A DNA stretch of 12,959 bases from an uncultured Collinsella sp. (GCA_902494815.1 CABUVB010000036.1:1-12959); one strand, 5' to 3'. Positions 5,905 through 12,787 are shown, counted from the first letter of the stretch. The notes: generated by a model from the letters alone, not told the origin. A program made the numbers and translations.

Positions 5905-5934
5905 CGGTGAACGGTAGTTTTCGACCGTTCACCG
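5905..5934. promoter_or_regulatory. Perfect inverted-repeat element 2 (ACCGTTCACCG)
   Basis: CGGTGAACGGT (5905-5915) and ACCGTTCACCG (5924-5934) are perfect 11-bp complements around an 8-bp centre. The right arm with its TCG prefix repeats the element at 5703-5716. With no T run it is not a terminator. It lies between the second dre-like site and the cre-like site, as expected for a regulator binding site. Confidence 0.55.
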
Positions 5935-5939
5935 GTTAC

Positions 5940-5954
5940 TTGTAATCGTTTGCA
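5940..5954 (+). promoter_or_regulatory. cre-like site (full consensus match)
   Basis: TTGTAATCGTTTGCA fits every position of the catabolite-response consensus WTGNAANCGNWNNCA. Together with the near matches at 5742-5756 and 1340-1354, it suggests carbon-catabolite control by a LacI/CcpA-type protein. Whether this lineage has such a protein cannot be seen in the window. Confidence 0.5.
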
Positions 5955-6141
5955 GCTGTTTTCCCAGATGAATTAGGGAAACGCGATGAAGCGTTTGCGC
6001 GATCAAAGGAAATTTTGGCATTTGTCCTTATCCCCCGCGCGTCAAACTCCCGTATCCATAAGTGAGCCAATAGCTCACGCTAATCGTTTTCAATCATTAC
6101 TTACTCAGTATCCGTAATTATTTATCGTTTATCGTTAATTC

Positions 6142-6161
6142 TGATATGATACAAGTATCAT
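6142..6161 (+). promoter_or_regulatory. Promoter and palindromic operator of the DUF2975/Xre pair
   Basis: TGATATGAT (6142-6150) is an extended -10 with TATGAT at 6145-6150. A perfect palindrome ATGATAC-AA-GTATCAT (6146-6161) overlaps it and the expected start near 6157. This is the classic layout for autorepression by a small HTH regulator, here probably the Xre protein encoded second in the unit. Direct TTTATCG repeats lie just upstream (6120-6133). Confidence 0.6.
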
Positions 6162-6184
6162 CCAAAACGCCGATTGGAGGGGTT

Positions 6185-6823
6185 ATGGTCCATCGAAACG
6201 CGTCTATATCGAATGACACCATCAGCCGCGAACAGACGGTAGCCAAACTGAGGAAGCTCGCTCGCATCTGCAAATGGGCCACGATCTGCATTACCACCGC
6301 GCTCGCTCTGGGGCTCCTCGCAGTCATTGCGATTGACCTTCTACTCATATTGCCTGGCCTCTCCCAAGGCTCGTGTCTCCAATCCGTAGAACTTCAAGCC
6401 GGCGAAGGGCCGTGCCTTGCTATCGTCGGCACCGATGCGCAGGCCCCACTTATGCTCGTCGCACACGATGGTCACACTGCCATAGGGAGCCTCTTGATGA
6501 CATGTCTCGCGCTTACCATCGCGCTAAGCGTGCGCAGGCTTTTCTTCAACATTGAAAAGGAAGGCAGGCCCTTTGACCTTGAATGTAACCAGACACTTCG
6601 TCGAGTAGGACATTTATTCCTTATCGGCGGAGTTGCCGTGAGGCTTCTTGGCGCCGTAATCACGGGAATGATACTCTCAGGATTTGGCGGCAGCTTTACG
6701 GATGCGTTCGTCGGCCAGTTATTCGAGCCCTCCATGCTCTTTGCAGGCCTGATTATTTGCCTGATTGCCAGCATCTTCCGCTACGGGTATATCCTGCAAA
6801 AACAAGATGACGAGTTGCTCTAG
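6185..6823 (+). CDS. DUF2975 family four-helix membrane protein
   Basis: The 212-residue protein is predicted to have membrane helices at about 29-56, 98-116, 141-163 and 181-200. It carries the family's conserved features RRLFFNIEKEGRPFDLECNQ before the third helix and FRYGYILQKQDDELL at the C-terminus. The function of DUF2975 proteins is not established; they are usually encoded beside a short YozG-like Xre regulator, as here. I chose the ATG at 6185, which follows GGAGGGG closely. The earlier in-frame ATG at 6146 lies inside the promoter and palindrome and has no ribosome binding site. The gene runs rightward, opposite to nearly everything else in the window. Confidence 0.85.
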   Translation: MVHRNASISNDTISREQTVAKLRKLARICKWATICITTALALGLLAVIAIDLLLILPGLSQGSCLQSVELQAGEGPCLAIVGTDAQAPLMLVAHDGHTAIGSLLMTCLALTIALSVRRLFFNIEKEGRPFDLECNQTLRRVGHLFLIGGVAVRLLGAVITGMILSGFGGSFTDAFVGQLFEPSMLFAGLIICLIASIFRYGYILQKQDDELL

Positions 6824-6832
6824 GGGGAATCC

Positions 6833-7072
6833 ATGATTATTCTGCGGCTTGACCGCATGCTCGCCGAACGCAAGATCGCATCCAAAGAGCTTGCGGAACG
6901 CGTGGGCATCTCCCAGGTCAATATGTCACGCATTAAGACGGGCAAGGTTTCTGCCATACGTTTTTCAACTCTTGACGCGATATGCCGGGCACTCGACTGC
7001 CAACCAGGCAATGTACTGGAATATATATCCGACGATGAAGCCGATAGCCTTTTTGGACTTAAAGATGAATAG
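6833..7072 (+). CDS. Small Xre-family (YozG-like) transcriptional regulator
   Basis: The 79-residue protein is essentially one helix-turn-helix domain (about 5-65): LDRMLAERKIASKELAERVG, then ISQVNMSRIKTGKVSAIRFS and TLDAICRALDCQPGNVLEY. The KTGK-AIRFSTLDAIC-ALDCQPG pattern is that of Bacillus YozG and relatives. The start is nine bases after the DUF2975 stop, with GGGGGAA between them, so both are co-transcribed. It probably binds the palindrome at 6146-6161 and controls its own operon; whether the membrane protein modulates this is unknown. A strong terminator follows at 7104-7148. Confidence 0.92.
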   Translation: MIILRLDRMLAERKIASKELAERVGISQVNMSRIKTGKVSAIRFSTLDAICRALDCQPGNVLEYISDDEADSLFGLKDE

Positions 7073-7103
7073 CCATAATTAAGCCGCCAATCACGCCCTC
7101 AAC

Positions 7104-7148
7104 GCAAATAGCCCGCCAGAACGACTTCCGTACTGGCGGGCTATTTGC
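7104..7148. terminator. Bidirectional terminator between converging units
   Basis: GCAAATAGCCCGCCAG (7104-7119) and CTGGCGGGCTATTTGC (7133-7148) form a perfect 16-bp stem with a 13-nt loop. Its A/T-rich outer ends can serve both strands. It ends the rightward DUF2975/Xre unit and the leftward SurA-like gene. Confidence 0.9.
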
Positions 7149-7186
7149 TGTCTATCGGCTAGATGCTCGATGAGCCGTACGACTCT

Positions 7187-8272
7187 TTACGCAAACAGGC
7201 CGTAGATGCTGATGTTGGCCTTGGCGTAGAGGCCGTTGGCGTACTCGGTCCACTTGGAGCTGGCGCTCGAAGCCTGCGAAGAGTACTGCTGGTAGGCAGT
7301 GTAATAGGCGGTCATGGCCTGCTTGTAGGTAGCGCTATCGGCCGTAAAGGCATCGTCAGCGAAGGCCTTGGCATAGGTGCTATCGGCGTCCTTCCAGGTG
7401 CCCTTTTCGCTATCCCACTCGTCGCCGGCAAGTTTGATGATGTAGTCGGCGTAGTCCTTGCTCGCGGTCTCCTCGTTGCCGTCAGCAGGCTCGGTCGGGG
7501 CGGTCGGCATGCTTGCGGAGCTATCGCCCACCTTCTTCTTGTAGAGCTTCTGCAGCGTCGCGGACTGACGGACGATCTGCTTGGCCTGGTCCTTGGACAC
7601 GCCGTACTGCGTGGCCATGGTCTTGTAGTCGGAGGTGCCGATGGAATCCTCGGCGTACTTCTTCATCTCCTTGGAAGAGACGGTGATGCCCTCGTCCTCG
7701 GCAGCATCGAGCAGAATCTTGTTGCGTACGTAGGACAGGATGACGTCGGCAGAGGGAGCGGTGTAGTTGCCATCGCCATCCTTGACGGTGTCGAGGCTGT
7801 ACTGGCTCTCGATGGCCTCGCGCGCGGTGATGTCGCTCTTCTTGCCGTTGTAGCTGTAGCTTGCCACGGTCGAATCAAGCTGGTCCTCAGTGAGGGTCGC
7901 CGAGCCGACGCCCTTCCCGCCAAAGCCGCCATTGCCGATAAAGAAGCCGACCACGGCAGCGATCACGACTGCGACCACAAAGGCGGCAATCATCGTCTTC
8001 TTGTGCTTTGATGCATGGTCGTCCGCGTCGGAGTCGTCGTCCTCGTCCTGTTCCTCGGGCATGAGGTTTTCGTCGGCGGCGTCCGCGACGATCTTTGCCT
8101 CCAGGCGAGCGTCCTCCTCCTCGGCCGTCGTACCGGCAGCAATGTGCTCGGCAGACGTACCGGCGACCAGATCGATCTTCTCCTCCTCATCACCGTCGGG
8201 GCCTTCGCCGCGCTCGATGATCTGGATGCCGTCGATCTCGTCCTTCTCGTCCTTCTTTTGAATCAGACCCAT
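7187..8272 (-). CDS. Membrane-anchored SurA N-terminal-domain-like protein
   Basis: The 361-residue protein begins with about 90 very acidic residues, expected in the cytoplasm, then HKKTM and one membrane helix (about 93-112), followed by a Gly-rich linker. The outer part (about 127-245) resembles the SurA N-terminal chaperone domain, with VILSYVRNKILLDAAEDEGITVSSKEM and a KQIVRQSATLQKLYKKKVG segment. No PpiC rotamase domain follows; instead there is a Ser/Thr/Glu linker and a Tyr/Ala/Ser-rich end. It is likely a cell-surface chaperone or scaffold without isomerase activity, which is inference. The start is supported by AAGGAG about ten bases upstream. It is a single gene between two terminator-like structures. 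Confidence 0.72.
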   Translation of the reverse strand: MGLIQKKDEKDEIDGIQIIERGEGPDGDEEEKIDLVAGTSAEHIAAGTTAEEEDARLEAKIVADAADENLMPEEQDEDDDSDADDHASKHKKTMIAAFVVAVVIAAVVGFFIGNGGFGGKGVGSATLTEDQLDSTVASYSYNGKKSDITAREAIESQYSLDTVKDGDGNYTAPSADVILSYVRNKILLDAAEDEGITVSSKEMKKYAEDSIGTSDYKTMATQYGVSKDQAKQIVRQSATLQKLYKKKVGDSSASMPTAPTEPADGNEETASKDYADYIIKLAGDEWDSEKGTWKDADSTYAKAFADDAFTADSATYKQAMTAYYTAYQQYSSQASSASSKWTEYANGLYAKANISIYGLFA

Positions 8273-8310
8273 ATCAGTTACTCCTTGTTAGGAAACATAG
8301 TCCGCAATAG

Positions 8311-8339
8311 AATACGCCCGACAGAGCGCCGGGCGTATT
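8311..8339. terminator. Terminator-like hairpin after icd
   Basis: AATACGCCCG (8311-8320) and CGGGCGTATT (8330-8339) form a perfect 10-bp stem with a 9-nt loop. On the minus strand only TATTCTATT follows, so termination of the icd transcript may be partial. No convincing promoter fits in the about 38 bp between the hairpin and the SurA-like start, so that gene may depend partly on read-through. Confidence 0.6.
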
Positions 8340-8398
8340 GATTCTCAGGTTATACGCAAACACTTAAGTACTATTTAGGCGTTTGCAGTCTGCATGCC

Positions 8399-9484
8399 TT
8401 AGGCCAGGTGCGCGATAACGGCATCGGCAAAGGCCTGCGTGCCCACAGCGCCCTCAACGGAGCCGGTCTGGGCACGACGAACGTCGCCGGTAACCTGCTC
8501 ACCCTCGTCGAGCGTGGCAGAAACGGCGGCGCGAATGCGATTGGCCGCGTCGTTCTCGCCCAGGTGATCGAGCATCATGGCCGCAGAGAGGATCTCGGCC
8601 GTGGGGTTGGCGATATCCTGGCCAGCGATATCGGGCGCGGAGCCGTGCGTTGCCTCGAAGATGGCGCAGTCGGCACCGATGTTGGAGCCGGGGGCCATCC
8701 CTAAGCCGCCCACCAGGCCGGCGCACAGGTCGCTCACGATGTCGCCGTACAGGTTGGGCAGCACCAGGACATCGAAGTCGTTGGGGTTCTGGACCAGGCC
8801 CATGCAGGTGGCGTCGACAATCTTGTCGTTGAACTCGATATCGGGATAGTTGGCGGCCACCTCGCGCGCAACGCGCAGGAACAGACCGTCGGTCGCCTTC
8901 ATGATGTTGGCCTTATGCACGCCCGTCACCTTTTTGCGGCCGCAGCGGCGGGCATACTCAAAGGCATACTCCACAATACGGCGGCTCTTGGCGATAGAGA
9001 TCGGCTTGATTGAGATGGCGGAATCCGCAGCGAAGGTCTTCTGGCCCGAGCGCTCGACGAGCTGCGAGAGCTCCTCGACCTCGGCAGCGCCCTCATCGAA
9101 CTCGATGCCGGCGTAGAGGTCCTCGGTGTTCTCGCGCACGATAACCAGGTCGACATCGCGGAAACGCGAGCCGTCGCCCGGCTGCGACAGGCAGGGGCGC
9201 ACGCAGGCATACAGGTCGAAGTGTTTGCGCAGGGCCACGTTGACGCTGCGGAAACCCGTACCGACCGGCGTGGTGATGGGGCCCTTGATGGCAACCTTGG
9301 TCTCGGCGACCGCATCGAGCACGTGCTGGGGCAGTGGCGTGCCAAACTCGTCCATGACGCCGGCACCGGCCTCCTGGACGTTCCAGTTGATCTGGACACC
9401 GGTGGCCTCGACCACGCGGCGCATGGCCTGCGTAATCTCGGGACCGATACCGTCACCGGGGATCAGGACTACATCGTGCGCCAT
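8399..9484 (-). CDS. icd: NAD-type isocitrate dehydrogenase
   Basis: This 361-residue enzyme of the isocitrate/isopropylmalate dehydrogenase family carries out oxidative decarboxylation of isocitrate to 2-oxoglutarate. The phosphorylation-loop region RSVNVALRK (Ser80, Asn82, Arg86) and RENTEDLYAGIE (from Arg117) point to isocitrate rather than isopropylmalate. Catalytic residues are Lys191 in GVHKANIMKATDG and the metal-binding aspartates in NLYGDIVSDL. At the cofactor site the sequence is HGSAPDIAG with Asp285-Ile286, where NADP enzymes have Lys-Tyr, so NAD is expected. The start follows the HEAT-repeat gene by six bases, and the GAGGAG site lies in the end of that gene. It is the last gene of a four-gene unit. 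In a fermentative anaerobe the likely job is 2-oxoglutarate supply for glutamate. Related tartrate or homoisocitrate enzymes are less likely. Confidence 0.88.
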   Translation of the reverse strand: MAHDVVLIPGDGIGPEITQAMRRVVEATGVQINWNVQEAGAGVMDEFGTPLPQHVLDAVAETKVAIKGPITTPVGTGFRSVNVALRKHFDLYACVRPCLSQPGDGSRFRDVDLVIVRENTEDLYAGIEFDEGAAEVEELSQLVERSGQKTFAADSAISIKPISIAKSRRIVEYAFEYARRCGRKKVTGVHKANIMKATDGLFLRVAREVAANYPDIEFNDKIVDATCMGLVQNPNDFDVLVLPNLYGDIVSDLCAGLVGGLGMAPGSNIGADCAIFEATHGSAPDIAGQDIANPTAEILSAAMMLDHLGENDAANRIRAAVSATLDEGEQVTGDVRRAQTGSVEGAVGTQAFADAVIAHLA

Positions 9485-9490
9485 AATCTG

Positions 9491-10189
9491 TTACTCCTCG
9501 TCTTCGGCGGCCTCAGATTTTTTAACGCTAGCACGCTTCTTCTTTTTGGAGAGATCCAGGCCAAAACGTTTAACAAGCATTTCGCAAATCTCGCTCGAAC
9601 GGGCCTTGAGATAGCTGCCCTTGCCGTTCTCGGCGTCGAACTTAAGGCGCAGCGCGAGCTTCTCGGCAACCTCGGCGTCGATCTCGCCCTGGCAAAACTC
9701 GTACAGGCAACCGAGCATGTCGCGATACTCGAGATCACCGTGGTAGCACTGGATGGCCTCGTCCAGGATGGGCCAAGCCTCGCGCGAACGCTCGACACTC
9801 GTGGCGCCCCACACGCACAGCAGGCGGAAGGCGGCATAGCGCAGCGTGGAGGAGATCTCGTCGAACAGTGCAGTCTCGGCGCCCTCAAAGGCATCGCCCA
9901 GCTGCTCGGGGCAGGTGGTGGCGAGCGCCGTCAGGGCATCGAGGGCCTCCCAGCGGGTCTGCGCCTCGGGGCGGTCGAGCGCCTCGATCAGCGCGGGCAC
10001 GCAGGGCACGACGCGCTGCGGATCGCGCTCGGCAAGCAGGTGCAGCACGCGGGCGGCAAACTGGCGGATACGGCGCGTGGGGCAGCCGAGCTCCTTGACC
10101 AGGCGGTCGACGGCGTTCTCGTTCTCCTCTGCCAGCTGGAGCTGTGCCAGCTCCTCGTCGGTGAGCTGTTCGTCTTTGTTTTCTGCCAT
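9491..10189 (-). CDS. HEAT-repeat-like protein with basic tail
   Basis: The 232-residue protein lacks a signal peptide or membrane helix. After an acidic N-terminus come helical repeats (about 25-135) of HEAT type: RQFAARVLHLLAERDPQRVV, PALIEALDRPEAQTRWEALD, and STLRYAAFRLLCVWG. The C-terminal part is helical, with a Lys-rich segment (LSKKKKRASVKK) and an acidic end. HEAT arrays bind proteins; no enzyme motif is visible and I do not recognise a named family. It starts two bases after the stop of the preceding membrane-protein gene and ends six bases before icd, so it is co-translated with both. A partner role for icd or the membrane protein is guesswork. Confidence 0.8.
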   Translation of the reverse strand: MAENKDEQLTDEELAQLQLAEENENAVDRLVKELGCPTRRIRQFAARVLHLLAERDPQRVVPCVPALIEALDRPEAQTRWEALDALTALATTCPEQLGDAFEGAETALFDEISSTLRYAAFRLLCVWGATSVERSREAWPILDEAIQCYHGDLEYRDMLGCLYEFCQGEIDAEVAEKLALRLKFDAENGKGSYLKARSSEICEMLVKRFGLDLSKKKKRASVKKSEAAEDEE

Positions 10190-10191
10190 AG

Positions 10192-10632
10192 TTACCTCTT
10201 CTTACTATTTTTAGCGTGCTTGCCAGCACCCTTGCTGTCATCGGTGACCGAAATGAGCTGTCGGTCGGCCGCGCCATTGCGACGCGCACGGCGGCGCTCC
10301 TCGGCGTCGCCCGCGTCGGCGGCGGCGCGATGAGCCTTGTTGACGTTAAAAACCTCGTCGTGCTTGCGCCATGGGCCGACGGACTCGCCAAAGCTCATCT
10401 TAAGGCCGGCGATAAAGCCGCCGAGCCAGCCAATCGGCGCAAACTGCACCAGCGGGAACAGTGAAAACACCCAGGTCAGCAGGACGACTGCCGCCGCTCC
10501 TGCAAAGTTGGCAATCCAGTAGTCGCGCTTGGTGATCACGCGCTTTTCGCACGCCCACTGGCCGCACAAAAAGCCGATGTAGATCGCAAAGAGAAAGAGC
10601 ACCAGCGCAAGCACCACGAACGTCCAGCTCAT
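10192..10632 (-). CDS. Small membrane protein of unknown function
   Basis: The 146-residue protein has hydrophobic segments at about 4-24, 38-60 and 63-80, then a soluble basic C-terminal region rich in Ala, Arg and Lys ending in GKHAKNSKKR. I do not recognise the family. The start chosen is the ATG at 10632, with GGGGAG eight bases upstream overlapping the end of the oxidoreductase gene. An upstream in-frame ATG at 10668 would lie within the His/Cys tail of that gene and has no clear site. It lies five bases after the oxidoreductase stop and two before the HEAT-repeat gene. Confidence 0.78.
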   Translation of the reverse strand: MSWTFVVLALVLFLFAIYIGFLCGQWACEKRVITKRDYWIANFAGAAAVVLLTWVFSLFPLVQFAPIGWLGGFIAGLKMSFGESVGPWRKHDEVFNVNKAHRAAADAGDAEERRRARRNGAADRQLISVTDDSKGAGKHAKNSKKR

Positions 10633-10637
10633 GGGCA

Positions 10638-11717
10638 CTACTCCCCGTGATGGTGGCCGCAGCAGCACTCGTGGCCGTCGTCATGGCCGTGGCCGCCGCA
10701 GCACTCGTGGTCCTCGCCGTGATGGTGACCGCAACCGCACTCATGGTCGTCGCCGTGCTCGCCGCAACCGCAGCCTTCCTCGTGAGCACCATGCTCCTCG
10801 GGACGATACTGCGACCAGTCCAGACCGGCGGCGATGGCGTCGGCCTCCTCCTTGTAGAGGACCGTGATGGCCTGGGTGCCCAGCTTGGCGCCACCGATGG
10901 CGTCGAGCATGTCGTAGAGCGTAAAGGCGACGTCGGCGCCGGGCAGCGCGAGCTCGCGATCGTCAGCATAGGCGAGAGCCAGGCGCAGGTCCTTAATGAA
11001 GTGCTCGACCATAAAGCCGGGTTTGTAGTCGCCGTCGAGCGCCTTGGGAGCCAGGCTCTCCATGGCGCCGGACTTACCAGTGCCGCCCAGGATCATCTGA
11101 CGGGTCTTCTCCAGGTCAAGGCCGCTCAGCTCGGCAAATGCCATGGCGTCTGCCATGCCGACCATGCAGGCGCCCAGCGACACCTGGTTGGCGAGCTTGG
11201 CAGCCTGGCCCTTGCCGGCGCCGTCGAAGCAGCAGATGTTTGCCGCAAAGGTGGAAAGGATATCGCGGACCGGCGCGATGTCGTTCTCGGTAGCGCCCAC
11301 GATAGCCGTGAGCGTGCCGGCGATAGCACCCGACTCGCCGCCGGTGACAGGGCAGTCAAACGCCATGCGACCAGAAACCTGGGCGGCCTCGGCAATGTCG
11401 CGCGCCAGCTCAGGCGAGCTCGTGGTGAGGTCGATCAGGACCGCGCCGGGCTTAGTGCACGCGAGCAGGCCGTCGCCCGCCAGGTAGAGCTCCTCGACCT
11501 CGGAGGGATAACCCACCATGGTAAAGACGACGTCGGCGTTCGCCGCGGCATCTGCCGGCGTATCGGCCCAAACGGCACCGCGCTCAACGAGCGCTGCAGC
11601 CTTGGACTTGGTGCGGTTGTTGACCGTGACGGGATAGCCAGCGTCCAGAATGTGGCCGGCGATGGGGGCACCCATAATTCCGGTGCCGATAAATGCGACA
11701 GAGAGCTTGTTTGCCAT
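10638..11717 (-). CDS. NAD(P)-dependent oxidoreductase (3-hydroxyisobutyrate dehydrogenase/GarR type) with His/Cys-rich tail
   Basis: The 359-residue protein is a beta-hydroxyacid dehydrogenase. It has the Rossmann motif FIGTGIMGAPIAGHI (Gly11, Gly13, Gly16), the substrate loop PVTGGESGAIAGTL (from 123), and the catalytic Lys174 with Asn177 in GKGQAAKLANQ. The catalytic body ends near residue 300, matching family members of about 295 residues. Residues 307-359 are an added tail with 14 His and 9 Cys in three similar units. Substrates in this family are small 3-hydroxy acids such as tartronate semialdehyde or 3-hydroxyisobutyrate; which one applies is unclear. The start is supported by AAAGGAAAGG. 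It is the first gene of a four-gene unit ending in icd. The tail suggests metal binding or storage, which is inference. Confidence 0.9.
   Translation of the reverse strand: MANKLSVAFIGTGIMGAPIAGHILDAGYPVTVNNRTKSKAAALVERGAVWADTPADAAANADVVFTMVGYPSEVEELYLAGDGLLACTKPGAVLIDLTTSSPELARDIAEAAQVSGRMAFDCPVTGGESGAIAGTLTAIVGATENDIAPVRDILSTFAANICCFDGAGKGQAAKLANQVSLGACMVGMADAMAFAELSGLDLEKTRQMILGGTGKSGAMESLAPKALDGDYKPGFMVEHFIKDLRLALAYADDRELALPGADVAFTLYDMLDAIGGAKLGTQAITVLYKEEADAIAAGLDWSQYRPEEHGAHEEGCGCGEHGDDHECGCGHHHGEDHECCGGHGHDDGHECCCGHHHGE
10641..10799 (-). repeat. Tandem His/Cys-rich coding repeat
   Basis: This segment encodes the last 53 residues of the oxidoreductase. Three units, DHECGCGHHHGE, DHECCGGHGHDD and GHECCCGHHHGE, follow a shorter degenerate EEGCGCGEHGDD. 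The DNA repeats as well, with GCACTCGTGG or close variants about every 39 bases on the plus strand, indicating expansion by duplication. Such repeats may vary in number between strains. Confidence 0.8.
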
Positions 11718-11742
11718 GAAACCTTTCCTTTTGGGTTGGGTG

Positions 11743-11771
11743 TTATTACCAGGTTGAATACTCGGTGCCAG
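11743..11771 (-). promoter_or_regulatory. Weak candidate promoter of the oxidoreductase-icd unit
   Basis: On the minus strand CTGGCA (11771-11766) and TAATAA (11748-11743) are separated by 17 bp in the 98-bp gap upstream of the oxidoreductase. The -35 matches consensus at four positions and the -10 at only three. No terminator is visible between degV and this gene, so read-through from degV is also possible. Confidence 0.25.
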
Positions 11772-11815
11772 CGTTTGGGCTGTGAGTTGGGATCGATTAC
11801 GGCCGCGTTACTTGC

Positions 11816-12769
11816 CTACTGGCCGCGCACGCGGCGGGCAATGCGGTCGGAAAGCGACGCCTTGTCGGCGCGGTTCTTACCCCAAAACGCACAGCCCACC
11901 ATGCCGGGGCCCACATGCGAGCCGATGGTGGGGCCCACGGAACCGCGAATGATCGTGACGTCGGCGCAGCCCTCCTCCTTGCGGATGGCGGCCTCGAGCC
12001 AGTCGCCGTCCTTCTCGGCATCGGCCGTCATGATGGCGATGGGCATGGTGCGATCGGGCACGTAGTTCTCGCGGAACGACTTGAGGATGGACTTGAGCGC
12101 CTTCTTGCGGCCGCGGTTGACGCCGATCAGCGACAGCGAGCCGGCCAGGTCGTAGGACAGCTCGGGCTTGACATCGAGCTTTGCCGTGAGCTGCGCCGCC
12201 GCGGGCGGAATGCGACCGCCGGCAGCCAGTGCGTCGAAGCTCTCGAGCGTAAAGTAGCCGTGGACGTAGGTCTTTGCCTCGTTTGCCCAATCGACCAGCT
12301 GCTTGGCGGTCAGTCCCGCCGAACGCTGGCGCACGGCCTCGAGCGCCAGGAGCGCACCGGTCGCGCAGGGCAGAGCGTTGTCGACCACGTAGAGCTCAAA
12401 GTTGGGATACTCGGCGCGCACGGCATCTGCCGCCTGGCACGCGGAGTTGTAGCTCGACGACAGCGCCGAGGTAAAGCACAGGTAGACCGTGGGCGTGCCC
12501 TCTTTGGCGCACTCGGTAAAAAACTCGATATAGCGACCGAGCGACACAGCCGAGGTGGACACGCGGGCACCGGCGCGCATGCGGTCGTAGAACTCCTTAG
12601 GGCTCATGCTCGACCAGATGTCGTCTGTGCGCTCCTCGCCATCGATAATGAAAGGGAAACCCAGGATATCGACATCGAGGTTCGCGGCGACCTCGGGGCT
12701 AAAGTCGCAGCAGGTATCGACGACGATGCGGCAACGGTTCGAATGACCGGCGGATGCGGCCTTGTCCAT
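11816..12769 (-). CDS. DegV-family fatty-acid-binding protein
   Basis: The 317-residue cytoplasmic protein belongs to the DegV/FakB family, which holds a fatty acid for phosphorylation by the kinase FakA. Seen in the sequence: IVVDTCCDFSPE near the N-terminus, STSAVS (71-76), the SSSYNSA lipid-head motif (104-110), FDALAAGGRIPP, and the C-terminal GSHVGPGMVGCAFWG. Length is slightly above the usual 280-290. I chose ATG at 12769, eight bases after AAGGAG; the TTG one codon earlier would be too close. No FakA-type kinase is in the window. It follows the hpf terminator with little room for a separate promoter, so expression may come from partial read-through or from the inverted-repeat region at 12823-12844. 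Confidence 0.9.
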   Translation of the reverse strand: MDKAASAGHSNRCRIVVDTCCDFSPEVAANLDVDILGFPFIIDGEERTDDIWSSMSPKEFYDRMRAGARVSTSAVSLGRYIEFFTECAKEGTPTVYLCFTSALSSSYNSACQAADAVRAEYPNFELYVVDNALPCATGALLALEAVRQRSAGLTAKQLVDWANEAKTYVHGYFTLESFDALAAGGRIPPAAAQLTAKLDVKPELSYDLAGSLSLIGVNRGRKKALKSILKSFRENYVPDRTMPIAIMTADAEKDGDWLEAAIRKEEGCADVTIIRGSVGPTIGSHVGPGMVGCAFWGKNRADKASLSDRIARRVRGQ

Positions 12770-12787
12770 CAAAGCGACTCCTTACGT

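Larger units (their letters stand above)
5482..6184. other. 703-bp divergent control region without genes
   Basis: No credible reading frame lies between the EIIA start (leftward) and the DUF2975 gene start (rightward). The stretch is AT-richer than its neighbours and carries many inverted repeats: leader hairpin 5492-5534, dre-like sites 5596-5613 and 5877-5893, related elements 5668-5716 and 5905-5934, and cre-like sites 5742-5756 and 5940-5954. It also holds AAACGC/GCGTTT at 5979-5996 and GTGAGC-caata-GCTCAC at 6062-6078. The last two are clean short inverted repeats of unknown role. Confidence 0.75.

Noticed and set aside
6146..6184. Earlier start for the DUF2975 gene
   Set aside because: The ATG at 6146 lies within the -10 box and palindrome and would precede the likely start of transcription.
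5482..6184. Hidden gene or riboswitch in the long gap
   Set aside because: No reading frame with a plausible start and ribosome binding site was found, and no known riboswitch core could be recognised; inverted repeats fit operators better.
7163..8011. Rightward frame opposite the SurA-like gene
   Set aside because: It has Leu/Gly/Val-rich low-information sequence, and it starts just after the bidirectional terminator without a ribosome binding site.
10647..12065. Rightward 472-codon frame opposite the oxidoreductase and the end of degV
   Set aside because: It spans two real leftward genes and their intergenic gap, begins inside the His/Cys repeat and shows only low-complexity Val/Ala sequence at its start.
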